Source: Mesorhizobium shangrilense (GTDB lineage Bacteria; Pseudomonadota; Alphaproteobacteria; Rhizobiales; Rhizobiaceae). From it: 64,000 nt of DNA. The translations under genes and the position numbers were made by a program. Under the pieces are notes generated by a model, which saw nothing but the letters and a program-made list of their open reading frames with translations, was not told the origin of the DNA and ran no database searches. Position 1 is the stretch's first letter, and the number at the start of each line of letters is the position of its first letter. The stretch lies in the NCBI RefSeq assembly GCF_028826155.1, contig NZ_JAQGPN010000001.1:2609501-2673500 (forward strand), read 5' to 3'. Shown in pieces: positions 37,380-49,915 of the stretch.

Positions 37380-38570
37380 ATGACCGAGCATAACGTTCGT
37401 AACTTCAACATCAATTTCGGGCCGCAGCATCCTGCTGCGCACGGCGTGCTTCGCCTCGTGCTCGAGCTCGACGGCGAGGTTGTCGACCGTGTCGATCCGC
37501 ATATCGGCCTGTTGCACCGCGGCACCGAGAAGCTGATCGAGGCGAAGACCTATCTCCAGGCAATCCCCTATTTCGACCGGCTGGACTACGTCGCGCCGAT
37601 GAACCAGGAGCATGCCTTCGCGCTCGCCGTGGAGCGGCTGCTGGGCATCGAAGTGCCGAAGCGCGGGCAGCTCATCCGCGTCCTCTATTCCGAGATCGGT
37701 CGCATCCTCTCGCACCTGCTCAACGTCACCACGCAGGCCATGGACGTCGGCGCGCTGACGCCGCCGCTGTGGGGCTTCGAGGAGCGCGAGAAGCTGATGG
37801 TGTTCTACGAGCGCGCCTGCGGCGCCCGCATGCATGCGGCCTACTTCCGGCCGGGCGGCGTCCATCAGGATCTGCCGGAGAAGCTGGTCGAGGATATCGG
37901 CAAGTGGATCGATCCGTTCCTGAAGACGGTGCAGGACCTCGACGACCTGCTGACGCCCAACCGCATCTTCAAGCAGCGCAACGTCGACATCGGCGTGGTC
38001 TCGCTCGAGGACGCGTGGGCCTGGGGTTTTTCGGGCGTCATGGTTCGCGGATCGGGCGCCGCGTGGGATCTGCGCAAGTCGCAGCCGTACGAGTGCTATC
38101 CCGAGATGGAATTCGACATCCCGATCGGCAAGAACGGCGACTGCTACGACCGCTACCTGATCCGCGTCGAGGAGATGCGCCAGTCGGCCAAGATCATGCG
38201 ACAGTGCGTCGACAGGCTGCTGGGCAAGGAGAAGGTCGGCCCGGTTTCCAACCTCGACGGCAAGGTCGTCCCGCCGAAGCGGCAGGCGATGAAGCGGTCG
38301 ATGGAAGCGCTGATCCATCACTTCAAGCTCTACACCGAAGGCTATCGCGTGCCGGCCGGCGAGGTCTATGCGGCCGTCGAGGCGCCAAAGGGCGAGTTCG
38401 GCGTTTACCTGGTCTCCGACGGGACCAACAAGCCGTACCGCTGCAAGCTGCGCGCGCCGGGCTTCGCGCACCTGCAGGCCATGGATTTCATGTGCCGCGG
38501 TCACATGCTGGCCGACGTCTCCGCCGTTCTCGGCTCCCTCGACATCGTGTTTGGTGAGGTTGACCGCTAA
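37380..38570 (+). CDS. nuoD: NADH-quinone oxidoreductase subunit D
   Basis: The 396-residue 49-kDa-type subunit forms the quinone pocket with NuoB. It begins with [20 protein letters not shown], whose HPAAHG histidine region lines the quinone site, and ends with [11 protein letters not shown], the conserved C-terminus. The stop is followed immediately by the nuoE ATG. Confidence 0.98.
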   Translation: MTEHNVRNFNINFGPQHPAAHGVLRLVLELDGEVVDRVDPHIGLLHRGTEKLIEAKTYLQAIPYFDRLDYVAPMNQEHAFALAVERLLGIEVPKRGQLIRVLYSEIGRILSHLLNVTTQAMDVGALTPPLWGFEEREKLMVFYERACGARMHAAYFRPGGVHQDLPEKLVEDIGKWIDPFLKTVQDLDDLLTPNRIFKQRNVDIGVVSLEDAWAWGFSGVMVRGSGAAWDLRKSQPYECYPEMEFDIPIGKNGDCYDRYLIRVEEMRQSAKIMRQCVDRLLGKEKVGPVSNLDGKVVPPKRQAMKRSMEALIHHFKLYTEGYRVPAGEVYAAVEAPKGEFGVYLVSDGTNKPYRCKLRAPGFAHLQAMDFMCRGHMLADVSAVLGSLDIVFGEVDR

Positions 38571-39815
38571 ATGTCCGTTCGCAGACTAGCAGACGCCAGC
38601 GTCCAGCCAGCCACCTTCGCCTTCAACGCGGCGATGACTGCGCAGGCGCAGACCTGGATCGCAAAGTACCCGAAAGGCCGCGAGCAGTCGGCCGTCATTC
38701 CGCTGATGATGCTCGCACAGGAGCAGGAAGGCTGGGTGACCAAGGCCGCCATCGAGGCGATCGCCGACATGCTCGGCATGCCCTACATCCGCGCGCTCGA
38801 AGTCGCCACCTTCTACACCCAGTTCCAGCTGAAGCCGGTCGGCACCCGCGCCCACGTGCAGGTCTGCGGCACGACGCCCTGCATGCTGCGCGGCTCGGAA
38901 GCCCTGATGGACGTCTGCCGCTCGAAGATCCATCCCGAGCCGCACCACACCAATGCCGACGGCAGCCTGTCGTGGGAGGAAGTGGAATGCGCCGGCGCAT
39001 GCGTGAACGCGCCGATGGTGACGATCTTCAAGGACACCTACGAGGACCTGACGCCCGAGCGTCTCGCCGAGATCATCGACGCGTTCGAGGCCGGCAAGGG
39101 GGCTTCGGTGCCCACGGGACCGCAGAACGGCCGCATGACGTCCGCTCCGCTGGCGGGCCTGACGTCGCTGACCGACGAGCGCGGCCTGATCAAGAGCGCT
39201 CACGCCCGGGAGCCCAGAACCTCGGCAGGCGCGGAGGCTACCGTGCCGCCTTCGAAGGCCGCGAAGCCGAAGACCTATGCCGCCGAGACCAACGGGACGC
39301 TGAAGACACCGTCGCCGGTAAAGTCCGACGCAGCGACCGAAAAGGCTACCAGCGCGAAGGCGCCTGCAGTGGATGCCGATAAGGCAAACAAGGCCGAGCC
39401 GGCGGTCGAAATAGTCGACAAGCAGCGCAAGGGCGCCGCGGTCAAGGCGGAGCGGGCGTCGTTCGTGGCGCCGGAAATGCTCAAGGGAAAGCCGATCGGC
39501 GCAACCGGCCAGTCCGCGTCGAAGCCATCCCTGGACGACAAGAGCCGCCCGGCCGGTATCACGCGGCCGGCAGCGGTGGACGATCTGAAGCTGATCTCCG
39601 GCGTCGGGCCGAAGATCGAGGGCATCCTCCACGAACTCGGCATCTTCACGTTCGCCCAGGTGGCGGGTTGGAAGAAGGCGGAGCGCGAGTGGGTGGACGG
39701 CTACCTGAACTTCAAGGGGCGCATCGAGCGGGACGACTGGGCCAAGCAGGCCAAGGCGCTCGCCAAGGGCGGGGTCGCCGAATACGTTCGCGTCTTCGGT
39801 AAGAAGCCGGTCTGA
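38571..39815 (+). CDS. nuoE: NADH-quinone oxidoreductase subunit E with C-terminal extension
   Basis: Residues about 15-180 are the thioredoxin-like NuoE core, with 2Fe-2S ligands in CGTTPC (about 99-104) and ECAGACVNAP (about 140-144). The protein then continues to 414 residues, more than twice the core. A low-complexity linker rich in Ala, Lys, Pro and Thr (about 185-330) leads to a helix-hairpin-helix-like domain (DDLKLISGVGPKIEGIL, about 337-353). Such extensions are seen in rhizobial NuoE; their role is not known. It starts on the base after the nuoD stop. Confidence 0.95.
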   Translation: MSVRRLADASVQPATFAFNAAMTAQAQTWIAKYPKGREQSAVIPLMMLAQEQEGWVTKAAIEAIADMLGMPYIRALEVATFYTQFQLKPVGTRAHVQVCGTTPCMLRGSEALMDVCRSKIHPEPHHTNADGSLSWEEVECAGACVNAPMVTIFKDTYEDLTPERLAEIIDAFEAGKGASVPTGPQNGRMTSAPLAGLTSLTDERGLIKSAHAREPRTSAGAEATVPPSKAAKPKTYAAETNGTLKTPSPVKSDAATEKATSAKAPAVDADKANKAEPAVEIVDKQRKGAAVKAERASFVAPEMLKGKPIGATGQSASKPSLDDKSRPAGITRPAAVDDLKLISGVGPKIEGILHELGIFTFAQVAGWKKAEREWVDGYLNFKGRIERDDWAKQAKALAKGGVAEYVRVFGKKPV

Positions 39816-39824
39816 GGTAGGGAT

Positions 39825-41125
<1,301 letters not shown>

Positions 41126-41129
<4 letters not shown>

Positions 41130-41368
41130 AGGACGCGGCGGCCACATCTGCGAGCAAGCTGGCAAGTGCGGTCAATCTGACCGTGCATCCGGCTGGCGGC
41201 GCGATGGCGCTGTCTGCGCTCGGCCTGGGGCTCGCCGGTCAGGCGTTCGGGATGTGGTTCGGCGCCGTCTCCGGAGCCGCGGAGATGTCGCAGCGCTACT
41301 GGGGATCGATGCTCGAGGAGATCGTATCCAGCAGCCCCGTCCGGGGCACTTTCTACGACGGCGTCTGA
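41126..41368 (+). CDS. Small unknown protein between nuoF and nuoG
   Basis: The frame encodes 80 residues. Its ATG overlaps the nuoF stop by 4 bp, which suggests coupled translation. The middle is a glycine- and alanine-rich hydrophobic stretch (about 25-50) with [20 protein letters not shown], followed by an amphipathic helix with [14 protein letters not shown]. The latter faintly resembles phasin-type helices, but I do not recognise a family. It is placed within the NADH-module genes (E, F, G), which hints at a role in that module. This is inference from position. Confidence 0.6.
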
Positions 41369-41443
41369 GCCGACAGGGAAGACGGATCGCGCGTTGCGCG
41401 GATGAATGGAATGTGCGGCAACGCCGCGGGGTTTTGAGGCAAG

Positions 41444-43525
41444 ATGGCTAAGCTCAAGGTCGACGGGAAAGAAATCGAGGTACCCGACCACTACACGCTG
41501 CTTCAGGCGGCGGAAGAGGCTGGCGCCGAGGTGCCGCGCTTCTGCTTCCACGAACGGCTGTCGATCGCCGGCAACTGCCGCATGTGCCTCGTCGAGGTGA
41601 AGGGCGGTCCGCCCAAGCCGCAGGCGAGCTGCGCAGTCGGCGTCAAGGACCTGCGTCCGGGCCCGAACGGCGAGCTGCCGGAGATGTTCACCAACACGCC
41701 GATGGTCAAGAAGGCCCGCGAAGGCGTGATGGAGTTCCTGCTCATCAACCATCCGCTGGATTGCCCGATCTGCGACCAGGGCGGCGAGTGCGACCTGCAG
41801 GACCAGGCGATGGCCTTCGGTCTCGACGGTTCGCGCTACAAGGAGAACAAGCGCGCGGTCGAGGACAAGTACATCGGCCCGCTGGTGAAGACGATCATGA
41901 CGCGCTGCATCCATTGCACGCGCTGCGTCCGCTTCACCACTGAAGTTGCAGGCATTTCCGAGCTCGGCCTCATCGGCCGCGGCGAGGATGCCGAGATCAC
42001 GACCTACCTCGAACAGGCGATGACCTCGGAGCTGCAGGGCAACGTCGTCGACCTTTGCCCGGTCGGCGCGCTGACCTCGAAGCCCTACGCTTTCCAGGCG
42101 CGTCCGTGGGAACTGAGCAAGACCGAATCCATCGACGTGATGGACGCCGTCGGCTCGGCGATCCGCGTCGATGCGCGCGGCCGCGAGGTCATGCGCATCC
42201 TGCCGCGCGTCAACGAGCAGGTGAACGAGGAGTGGATCTCCGACAAGACCCGCTACATCTGGGACGGCCTGCGCTCGCAGCGCCTCGACCGCCCTTATGT
42301 GCGTAAGAACGGTCGCCTGACGCCCGCCAGCTGGGCCGAGGCCTTCGCTGCGGTCAAGGACGCGGTGTCGCGCACGTCGGCGGACAAGATCGGCGCGATC
42401 GCCGGCGACCTGTCGGCCGTCGAGGAGATGTACGCGCTCAAGCTGTTGATGCAGTCGCTCGGCTCGCCCAATCTCGATTGCCGCCAGGATGGCGCGGCGC
42501 TCGACCCGGCGCTCGGCCGCGGCAGCTACATCTTCAATCCGACCATCGAGGGCATCGAGCAGGCGGACGCCGTGCTCATCATCGGCGCCAACCCGCGCTA
42601 TGAGGCGTCGGTGCTCAACGCCCGCATCCGCAAGCGCTGGCGCGTCGGCAAATTGCCGGTCGGCGTCATCGGAGAGGTTGGCGACACGCGCTACGACTAC
42701 GAGCGCCTCGGCGCCGGAACCGACACGCTGAAGGATCTCGCTGCCGGCAATGGCGCGTTCTTCGCCACCCTGCAGAACGCCAAGCACCCGCTGATCATCG
42801 TCGGCCAAGGCGCGCTCGCACGCGACGATGGCGCTGCCGTGCTGGGTCTTGCGGCGAAGCTCGCTGCGGCGACCGGTGCGGTCACCGAGGACTGGAACGG
42901 TTTTGCCGTCCTGCACACCGCTGCCGCACGCGTCGGCGGTCTCGACATCGGCTTCGTGCCGGGCGAGGGCGGCAAGGACGCGCAAGGCCTCCTCGAGGGC
43001 AGCAACGTGCTCTTCCTGCTAGGCGCCGACGAACTGGATCTCTCCAAGGCCGCCAATGCCTTCGTCGTCTACGTCGGCACCCATGGCGATGCCGGCGCCC
43101 ACCGCGCCGACGTGATCCTGCCGGGATCGGCCTACACCGAGAAGTCCGGCACCTACGTCAACACCGAAGGTCGCGTCCAGATGACCAACCGCGCAGGCTT
43201 CGCCCCCGGCGATGCCCGCGAGGACTGGGCGATCCTGCGCGCGCTTTCGGACGTGCTCGGTAAGCGCCTGCCTTTCGATTCGCTGCCGGCGCTGCGCCAA
43301 AAACTCTATGCCGACTATCCGCACCTGGCCGCGATCGACCAGATCGCGCGCGGTTCGGCTGCCGACATCGCAAACGCGTCCAGGCTGACCGGCCGCCTCG
43401 GCGGCGGAGCCTTCGTCTCTGCAGTCGGCGACTTCTACCTGACCAACCCCATCGCACGCGCCTCCGCGGTGATGGCCGAGTGTTCGGCCCTTGCCAAGAA
43501 TGGCTTCAAGCAGGCCGCCGAGTAG
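41444..43525 (+). CDS. nuoG: NADH-quinone oxidoreductase subunit G
   Basis: The 693-residue peripheral subunit has an N-terminal ferredoxin domain (CRMCLVEV with a later C), then [18 protein letters not shown] and [11 protein letters not shown] for clusters N1b, N5 and N4. A molybdopterin-oxidoreductase-like domain without cofactor follows (about 220-600). The size is typical of alphaproteobacteria. It lies 75 bp after the small gene, with its own short leader. Confidence 0.98.
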   Translation: MAKLKVDGKEIEVPDHYTLLQAAEEAGAEVPRFCFHERLSIAGNCRMCLVEVKGGPPKPQASCAVGVKDLRPGPNGELPEMFTNTPMVKKAREGVMEFLLINHPLDCPICDQGGECDLQDQAMAFGLDGSRYKENKRAVEDKYIGPLVKTIMTRCIHCTRCVRFTTEVAGISELGLIGRGEDAEITTYLEQAMTSELQGNVVDLCPVGALTSKPYAFQARPWELSKTESIDVMDAVGSAIRVDARGREVMRILPRVNEQVNEEWISDKTRYIWDGLRSQRLDRPYVRKNGRLTPASWAEAFAAVKDAVSRTSADKIGAIAGDLSAVEEMYALKLLMQSLGSPNLDCRQDGAALDPALGRGSYIFNPTIEGIEQADAVLIIGANPRYEASVLNARIRKRWRVGKLPVGVIGEVGDTRYDYERLGAGTDTLKDLAAGNGAFFATLQNAKHPLIIVGQGALARDDGAAVLGLAAKLAAATGAVTEDWNGFAVLHTAAARVGGLDIGFVPGEGGKDAQGLLEGSNVLFLLGADELDLSKAANAFVVYVGTHGDAGAHRADVILPGSAYTEKSGTYVNTEGRVQMTNRAGFAPGDAREDWAILRALSDVLGKRLPFDSLPALRQKLYADYPHLAAIDQIARGSAADIANASRLTGRLGGGAFVSAVGDFYLTNPIARASAVMAECSALAKNGFKQAAE

Positions 43526-43534
43526 AGACCCGAC

Positions 43535-44578
43535 ATGGAAGACTTCTTTTCTGTCTACGTGCTGCCAGCGCTGATCGTACTGCTGAAGTCGGTCGTGCTG
43601 CTCGTCGTGCTGCTCATCTTCGTGGCGTACATACTTTATGCCGATCGCAAGATCTGGGCCGCGGTCCAGCTGCGTCGCGGCCCGAACGTGGTCGGCCCGT
43701 GGGGCCTGCTGCAGGCTTTCGCCGACCTCCTGAAGTTCGTCTTCAAGGAGCCGGTGATCCCATCCGGCGCCAACAAGGGCGTGTTCCTGCTCGCCCCGGT
43801 GGTGTCGGCGGTCCTCGCCATGGCCGCCTGGGCCGTCATCCCGGTCAGCGATGGGTGGGCTGTCGCCAACATCAATGTCGGCATCCTCTACGTCTTCGCC
43901 ATCTCCTCGCTTGAGGTCTATGGCGTGATCATGGGCGGCTGGGCGTCGAACTCGAAGTATCCCTTCCTCGGCGCGTTGCGTTCTGCTGCGCAGATGGTGT
44001 CGTATGAAGTCTCGATCGGCTTCGTGATCATCACCGTGCTTCTCTGCGTCGGTTCGCTCAACCTGACCGACATCGTGCTGTCCCAGCAGGATGGCCTCGG
44101 CACTCGCCTCGGCCTGCCCAACAGCCTGCTCGACTGGCACTGGCTCGCCCTGTTCCCGATGTTCGTGGTGTTCTTCATCTCGGCGCTGGCTGAGACGAAC
44201 CGGCCGCCCTTCGACCTGGTCGAGGCCGAGTCGGAACTCGTCGCCGGCCACATGATCGAATACTCCTCGACGCCGTTCCTGCTCTTCTTCCTGGGCGAGT
44301 ACGTCGCGATCGTGCTGATGTGCGCGCTGACCACAATCCTGTTCCTCGGCGGATGGCTGCCGCCATTTGACTTCGCGCCGTTCACCTGGGTGCCGGGCGT
44401 GATCTGGTTCGTGCTCAAGGTCTGCATGGTGTTCTTCATGTTCGCCATGGTGAAGGCCTTCGTGCCGCGCTACCGCTATGACCAGCTGATGCGCCTGGGT
44501 TGGAAGGTGTTCCTGCCGATCTCGCTGGCGATGGTGGTCATCACCGCGGCCTTCCTCAAGCTGACGGGGATCTCGTGA
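43535..44578 (+). CDS. nuoH: NADH-quinone oxidoreductase subunit H
   Basis: The 347-residue membrane subunit has about eight helices and links the quinone site to the proton-pumping arm. Conserved loops are visible: [22 protein letters not shown] near the N-terminus and [20 protein letters not shown] in the middle, which carry the acidic residues of the E-channel. It begins 9 bp after nuoG. Confidence 0.98.
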   Translation: MEDFFSVYVLPALIVLLKSVVLLVVLLIFVAYILYADRKIWAAVQLRRGPNVVGPWGLLQAFADLLKFVFKEPVIPSGANKGVFLLAPVVSAVLAMAAWAVIPVSDGWAVANINVGILYVFAISSLEVYGVIMGGWASNSKYPFLGALRSAAQMVSYEVSIGFVIITVLLCVGSLNLTDIVLSQQDGLGTRLGLPNSLLDWHWLALFPMFVVFFISALAETNRPPFDLVEAESELVAGHMIEYSSTPFLLFFLGEYVAIVLMCALTTILFLGGWLPPFDFAPFTWVPGVIWFVLKVCMVFFMFAMVKAFVPRYRYDQLMRLGWKVFLPISLAMVVITAAFLKLTGIS

Positions 44579-44769
44579 TGTCCGTCGCCGCCATCGGTGC
44601 GCTTGCCGGCCTCGTCGTCGCGGCCGCCGAATTCTGGTTCATCCGCCGGCTCTCGACCCGGGTCGAGCTGGCAGAGACCAAGCGCGTTCTGAACGTTACC
44701 GGGATCGTGCAGTTCATCCTGCTCCCGGTGGTGGGGTGGTTCGTCGCCCCGCTCATTGCTGGAGAATAG
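44578..44769 (+). CDS. Small membrane protein between nuoH and nuoI
   Basis: The frame encodes 63 residues with two hydrophobic helices (about 3-22 and 42-61) and a basic connecting loop ([14 protein letters not shown]). The ATG shares one base with the nuoH stop (TGATG), and nuoI follows 2 bp after its stop, so it is tightly packed within the operon. I do not recognise a family. Tight coupling on both sides makes it a credible gene and possibly an accessory membrane subunit of complex I. Confidence 0.65.
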   Translation: MSVAAIGALAGLVVAAAEFWFIRRLSTRVELAETKRVLNVTGIVQFILLPVVGWFVAPLIAGE

Positions 44770-44771
44770 AC

Positions 44772-45263
44772 ATGACAGCGCTAGCCCAAGCCGCCAAGTC
44801 GCTGCTGCTGAAAGAATTTGTCGGCGCCTTCTTCCTGTCGATGCGCCAGTTCTTCCGGCCGAAGTACACGATCAACTATCCGCACGAGAAGGGGCCGATC
44901 AGCCCGCGCTTCCGCGGCGAACACGCGCTGCGCCGCTACCCGAACGGCGAAGAGCGCTGCATCGCCTGCAAGCTCTGCGAGGCGATCTGCCCGGCGCAGG
45001 CCATCACCATCGAGGCGGGACCGCGCCGTAACGACGGCACGCGCCGCACCGTGCGCTACGACATCGACATGGTGAAGTGCATCTATTGCGGCTTCTGCCA
45101 GGAGGCCTGCCCGGTCGACGCGATCGTCGAGGGGCCGAACTTCGAGTTCTCGACGGAGACGCGCGAGGAACTCTACTACGACAAGGAAAAGTTGCTGGCG
45201 AATGGCGACCGGTGGGAGCGCGAGATCGCGCGCAACATCGCGCTGGATTCGCCCTACAGGTAG
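44772..45263 (+). CDS. nuoI: NADH-quinone oxidoreductase subunit I
   Basis: The 163-residue subunit (TYKY type) has two 4Fe-4S motifs, [12 protein letters not shown] and [12 protein letters not shown], for clusters N6a and N6b leading to N2. The N-terminus has an amphipathic stretch that contacts the membrane arm. The ATG at 44772 lies 2 bp after the small gene upstream. A 187-bp gap follows before nuoJ, the widest gap inside the operon. Confidence 0.98.
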   Translation: MTALAQAAKSLLLKEFVGAFFLSMRQFFRPKYTINYPHEKGPISPRFRGEHALRRYPNGEERCIACKLCEAICPAQAITIEAGPRRNDGTRRTVRYDIDMVKCIYCGFCQEACPVDAIVEGPNFEFSTETREELYYDKEKLLANGDRWEREIARNIALDSPYR

Positions 45264-45450
45264 CCGCAGGACAAACCGTTCGCCCCGTTTCGGGACGACA
45301 AGGTGTGCAGCATTCGGCTGCCGACGCAATATCGCATGGACGAACCACGACGGTCCGTCTAAGGAACGCGCGAATTCGCCAAAGGCGAAGCGCGAGGACG
45401 GACAGGCCGCAACGAACGGCCTTGGTACGAAGGGATGATCGGGTGACCCG

Positions 45451-46071
45451 ATGCTGAGTGGACTAGGGGCGATATTCTTCTATCTGTTCGCCTTTGTTGC
45501 GATCGCGGCGGCCTTCATGGTCATTTCCGCGCGTAACCCTGTGCATTCAGTGCTTTATCTCATCCTCACCTTTTTCAACGCGGCCGCTCTGTTCCTGCTT
45601 ACGGGCGCGGAGTTCCTCGCGATGATCCTGCTGGTCGTCTATGTCGGCGCGGTGGCGGTGCTCTTCCTGTTCGTGGTGATGATGCTCGACGTCGATTTCG
45701 CCGAGTTCAAGCAGGGTGCGCTTCAGTATGCGCCTGTGGGCGCGCTCGTCGGCCTGATCCTGGTTGCCGAGCTGATCGTCGTCCTAGGCGGCTATACGTT
45801 CGCGCCTGAATTGGCAGGCTCGATCGCGCTGCCGACACCGGACATCGCAACGCGTTCCAATACGGCGGCGCTGGGTGACGTGCTCTACACGGGCTACGTG
45901 TTCTACTTCCAGATCGCCGGCCTGATCCTGCTGGTGGCGATGATCGGGGCCATCGTGCTGACGCTGCGCCACAAGCCGGGCATCAAGCGTCAGAACATTC
46001 CGGCGCAGGTGGCACGCACGCCGGCGACGGCGATCGAGATCAAAAAAGTCGAGACGGGGAAGGGCATCTGA
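45451..46071 (+). CDS. nuoJ: NADH-quinone oxidoreductase subunit J
   Basis: The 206-residue membrane subunit has five helices, with [20 protein letters not shown] at the second helix and [16 protein letters not shown], the helix with the pi-bulge implicated in coupling. A hydrophilic C-terminal tail of about 35 residues follows. The gene is preceded by the 187-bp gap, which might carry an internal promoter; none is evident. Confidence 0.97.
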   Translation: MLSGLGAIFFYLFAFVAIAAAFMVISARNPVHSVLYLILTFFNAAALFLLTGAEFLAMILLVVYVGAVAVLFLFVVMMLDVDFAEFKQGALQYAPVGALVGLILVAELIVVLGGYTFAPELAGSIALPTPDIATRSNTAALGDVLYTGYVFYFQIAGLILLVAMIGAIVLTLRHKPGIKRQNIPAQVARTPATAIEIKKVETGKGI

Positions 46072-46073
46072 CG

Positions 46074-46382
46074 ATGGATGTCGGCATTGCACATTATCTC
46101 ACCGTATCGGCGGTGCTGTTCACCCTTGGCGTGTTCGGAATCTTCCTGAACCGCAAGAACGTGATCGTGATCCTGATGTCCGTCGAGCTGATCCTGCTCG
46201 CGGTGAACCTGAACTTCGTGGCGTTCTCGGCGGCGCTCGGCGATCTCGTCGGGCAGGTGTTCGCTCTGTTCGTGCTCACCGTGGCCGCCGCAGAAGCCGC
46301 GATCGGCCTGGCGATCCTCGTCGTCTTCTTCCGTAACCGCGGTTCGATCGCGGTCGAAGACGTCAACATGATGAAGGGCTGA
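46074..46382 (+). CDS. nuoK: NADH-quinone oxidoreductase subunit K
   Basis: The 102-residue three-helix membrane subunit has the conserved glutamates in [12 protein letters not shown] and [11 protein letters not shown] that form part of the proton path. It starts 2 bp after the nuoJ stop and is followed by nuoL after 11 bp. Confidence 0.97.
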   Translation: MDVGIAHYLTVSAVLFTLGVFGIFLNRKNVIVILMSVELILLAVNLNFVAFSAALGDLVGQVFALFVLTVAAAEAAIGLAILVVFFRNRGSIAVEDVNMMKG

Positions 46383-46393
46383 CGGTCGATCCC

Positions 46394-48400
46394 ATGTATC
46401 ACGCAATCGTCTTCCTTCCGCTTCTCGGCTTCCTGATCGTCGGCCTGCTGGGCACGCAGCTCGGAGCCAAGGCCTCGGAATACATCACCTCCGGTTTCCT
46501 GGTGGTCTCGGCTGTCCTGTCATGGGTGGCGTTCTTCCAGGTCGGGTTCAGCGAGGTCGAAGCCTTCACGATTCCCGTGCTGCGCTTCCTCGACTCCGGC
46601 GCGCTGCAGGCGAATTGGGAACTGCGCATCGACACGCTGACGGTCGTCATGCTGGTCGTGGTCAACACGGTGTCGGCGCTCGTGCACATCTACTCGATCG
46701 GGTACATGCACCACGATCCGCACCGCCCGCGCTTCTTCGGCTATCTGTCGCTGTTCACCTTCGCCATGCTGATGCTGGTGACGTCGAACAATCTGGTGCA
46801 GATGTTCTTCGGGTGGGAGGGTGTCGGCCTGGCGTCCTACCTGCTGATCGGTTTCTGGTACAAGAAGCCGTCGGCCAACGCCGCTGCCATCAAGGCCTTC
46901 GTCGTCAACCGCGTCGGCGACTTCGGCTTCCTGCTCGGCATGTTCGGCGTCTTCGTCCTGTTCGGCTCTGTCGACTTCGGGACCATTTTCGCGAACGCAG
47001 CGACCTATCTGCCGGCTGAAGCTGCACAAGAGGGCGCGGCAGTGGCCGCCGGCGGCGACACCGTGCTCAATTTCCTCGGCTATGCGCTCGACAAGTCCGC
47101 TGCGCTGACCGTCGTCTGCCTGCTGCTCTTCATGGGCGCGATGGGCAAGTCGGCGCAGGTGCCGCTGCACACCTGGCTGCCGGACGCGATGGAAGGCCCG
47201 ACGCCGGTGTCGGCCCTCATCCACGCCGCCACGATGGTGACCGCGGGCGTGTTCATGCTGGCGCGCCTGTCTCCGATCTTCGAGCACTCCGTCACGGCGC
47301 TGACGGTGGTGACCTTCATCGGCGCCTTCACCGCGATCTTCGCGGCGACGGTCGGCCTCGTGCAGAACGACATCAAGCGCGTCATCGCCTACTCGACCTG
47401 CTCGCAGCTCGGCTACATGTTCGTGGCGCTCGGCCTCGGCTTCTACTCCGCGGCGATCTTCCATCTGTTCACGCACGCCTTCTTCAAGGCGCTGCTGTTC
47501 CTCGGTTCGGGCTCGGTCATCCACGCCGTGTCCGACGAGCAGGACATGCGCAAGATGGGCGGCCTCAGGAAGCTGATCCCGGTGACCTATTGGATGATGA
47601 TCATCGGCACGCTGGCGCTGACCGGCGTCGGCATCCCGGCGACGATCATCGGCACCGCCGGCTTCTTCTCCAAGGACGCCATCATCGAAGGCGCCTTCGT
47701 CGGCCACAATGCGATGGCGACGTTTGCGTTCACCATGCTCGTCGTGGCGGCGGTGTTCACGAGCTTCTATTCGTGGCGTCTGATCTTCATGACCTTCCAC
47801 GGCCAGCCTCGCGCGACCGCGGACGTCATGCACCACGTCCACGAGTCGCCTCCGGTGATGCTCGTGCCGCTCGTCCTGCTCGCCATCGGCGCGCTGTTCG
47901 CCGGCGTGGTCTTCCACCACGAGTTCATCGGCGACGCCTATGCGGGCTTCTGGAAGGGAGCGCTGTTCACGCTGCCCGGCAACGAGATCCTCGACGAGTT
48001 CCACCACGTGCCGCTCTGGGTGAAGCTGGCGCCGTTCGTCGCCATGCTGGTCGGCTTCCTCGTCGCGGTGCAGTTCTACCTGCGCTCGCCGGAGACGCCG
48101 GTGCGGCTCGCCGCCCAGCACCGCGGGCTGTACCAGTTCCTCCTGAACAAGTGGTACTTCGACGAACTGTTCGACTTCCTGCTGGTCAAGCCGGCCAAGC
48201 GCCTCGGCTACTTCCTCTGGAAGAAGGGGGATGGATGGCTGATCGACGGGCTCGGACCTGACGGCATTTCAGCGCGGGTGGTCGACGTGACCAATCGCGT
48301 CGTCAAGCTGCAGACCGGCTATCTCTACCACTATGCCTTCGCCATGCTGATCGGCGTCGCTGCGCTGGTCACCTGGATGATGCTTGGGAGCTCCTTCTGA
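46394..48400 (+). CDS. nuoL: NADH-quinone oxidoreductase subunit L
   Basis: The 668-residue antiporter-like subunit has 14 core helices plus the long lateral helix and a final anchor helix. Conserved parts include [19 protein letters not shown] with the key glutamate and [31 protein letters not shown]. It pumps one proton. Its stop overlaps the nuoM start (TGATG). Confidence 0.98.
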   Translation: MYHAIVFLPLLGFLIVGLLGTQLGAKASEYITSGFLVVSAVLSWVAFFQVGFSEVEAFTIPVLRFLDSGALQANWELRIDTLTVVMLVVVNTVSALVHIYSIGYMHHDPHRPRFFGYLSLFTFAMLMLVTSNNLVQMFFGWEGVGLASYLLIGFWYKKPSANAAAIKAFVVNRVGDFGFLLGMFGVFVLFGSVDFGTIFANAATYLPAEAAQEGAAVAAGGDTVLNFLGYALDKSAALTVVCLLLFMGAMGKSAQVPLHTWLPDAMEGPTPVSALIHAATMVTAGVFMLARLSPIFEHSVTALTVVTFIGAFTAIFAATVGLVQNDIKRVIAYSTCSQLGYMFVALGLGFYSAAIFHLFTHAFFKALLFLGSGSVIHAVSDEQDMRKMGGLRKLIPVTYWMMIIGTLALTGVGIPATIIGTAGFFSKDAIIEGAFVGHNAMATFAFTMLVVAAVFTSFYSWRLIFMTFHGQPRATADVMHHVHESPPVMLVPLVLLAIGALFAGVVFHHEFIGDAYAGFWKGALFTLPGNEILDEFHHVPLWVKLAPFVAMLVGFLVAVQFYLRSPETPVRLAAQHRGLYQFLLNKWYFDELFDFLLVKPAKRLGYFLWKKGDGWLIDGLGPDGISARVVDVTNRVVKLQTGYLYHYAFAMLIGVAALVTWMMLGSSF

Positions 48401-49902
48401 TGTCGGGCGTGCCTATCCTTTCGCTCGTTACCTTTCTGCCGCTGGCCGGCGCGTTCCTGATCCTTGTGATCCGGGACGAGGGCGAGAACGCGCGCCGTAA
48501 CATCCGCAGCGTGGCGCTGCTGACGACGGTGTTCACCTTCATCGTGTCGCTGTTCATCTGGACGGGTTTCGACAACGGCAATCCCGGCTTCCAGTTCGTG
48601 GAGCAGGCGGCCTGGCTCGATAGCGGCCTGAGCTACAAGATGGGCGTGGACGGCATCTCGATGCTGTTCGTGATCCTGACGACATTTCTGATGCCGCTGT
48701 GCATCCTGGCGTCGTGGGATTCGATCGACAAGCGCGTGAAGGAGTACATGATCTCCTTCCTCATCCTCGAGACGCTGATGATCGGCGTGTTCTGCGCGCT
48801 CGACATCGTGCTGTTCTACGTGTTCTTCGAGGCGGGCCTCATCCCGATGTTCATCATCATCGGCGTGTGGGGAGGCAAGCGTCGCGTCTATGCGAGTTTC
48901 AAGTTCTTCCTCTACACGCTGCTCGGCTCGGTGCTGATGCTGCTCGCCATCATGGCGATGTACTGGACGTCCGGCACGACCGATATCCCGACGCTGCTCG
49001 CCTACGACTTCCCGGCGGAACTGCAGACATGGTTGTGGCTGGCCTTCTTCGCATCCTTCGCGGTGAAGATGCCGATGTGGCCGGTGCACACCTGGCTGCC
49101 CGATGCGCACGTCGAGGCGCCGACGGCCGGGTCGGTCATCCTGGCGGGCATCCTTCTGAAGATGGGCGGCTACGGCTTCCTGCGCTTCTCGCTGCCGATG
49201 TTCCCGGACGCGTCGCTCTACTTCCAGCCGTTCGTCTTCACGCTGTCGATCGTGGCGATCATCTACACGTCGCTGGTCGCGCTGATGCAGGACGACATCA
49301 AGAAGCTGATCGCCTACTCGTCGGTCGCCCACATGGGCTACGTCACGATGGGCATTTTCGCGCTGAACGTCGAAGGCATCCAGGGCGCGATCTTCCAGAT
49401 GCTGTCGCACGGCCTGGTTTCCGGCGCGTTGTTCCTCTGCGTCGGCGTCATCTACGACCGGATGCACACCCGCGAGATCGCGGCCTATGGCGGCCTGGTC
49501 AACAACATGCCGAAATACGCGGTCGCCTTCATGGTCTTCACCATGGCCAATGTCGGACTCCCCGGCACCAGCGGCTTCGTCGGCGAGTTCCTGACCCTGG
49601 TCGGAGTCTTCCAGGTCAACACATGGGTGGCGCTGTTCGCCGCCACCGGCGTCATCCTTTCCGCCGCCTACGCGCTGTGGCTCTACCGCCGCGTGGTCTT
49701 CGGGGCGCTGACCAAGGAAAACCTGAAGAGTCTGCTGGACCTCGGACCTCGCGAAAAGGCGGTGCTTTATCCGCTCGTCGTGCTGGTTATCTTCTACGGC
49801 GTCTATCCAGCCCCGGTCTTCGATGCGACGGCTGCGTCGGTCAAGGAACTGGTGAACAACGTGGCTGCTTCGGTCGCCCAGCAGTCAGCCTCGGTGAATT
49901 GA
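48400..49902 (+). CDS. nuoM: NADH-quinone oxidoreductase subunit M
   Basis: The 500-residue antiporter-like subunit has about 14 helices. [20 protein letters not shown] carries the channel glutamate, and [22 protein letters not shown] is the conserved broken-helix region with the key lysine. It shares one base with the nuoL stop. Confidence 0.98.
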   Translation: MSGVPILSLVTFLPLAGAFLILVIRDEGENARRNIRSVALLTTVFTFIVSLFIWTGFDNGNPGFQFVEQAAWLDSGLSYKMGVDGISMLFVILTTFLMPLCILASWDSIDKRVKEYMISFLILETLMIGVFCALDIVLFYVFFEAGLIPMFIIIGVWGGKRRVYASFKFFLYTLLGSVLMLLAIMAMYWTSGTTDIPTLLAYDFPAELQTWLWLAFFASFAVKMPMWPVHTWLPDAHVEAPTAGSVILAGILLKMGGYGFLRFSLPMFPDASLYFQPFVFTLSIVAIIYTSLVALMQDDIKKLIAYSSVAHMGYVTMGIFALNVEGIQGAIFQMLSHGLVSGALFLCVGVIYDRMHTREIAAYGGLVNNMPKYAVAFMVFTMANVGLPGTSGFVGEFLTLVGVFQVNTWVALFAATGVILSAAYALWLYRRVVFGALTKENLKSLLDLGPREKAVLYPLVVLVIFYGVYPAPVFDATAASVKELVNNVAASVAQQSASVN

Positions 49903-49915
49903 GAGAGCCTCGACC

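Noticed and set aside
45264..45450. Possible small gene in the gap between nuoI and nuoJ
   Set aside because: The only frame starts inside nuoI and has no ribosome-binding site or hydrophobic pattern; it appears to be a leader or spacer.
46520..48121. 533-codon minus-strand frame opposite nuoL
   Set aside because: A composition of repetitive His, Glu, Arg and Asp marks it as the antisense shadow of nuoL.
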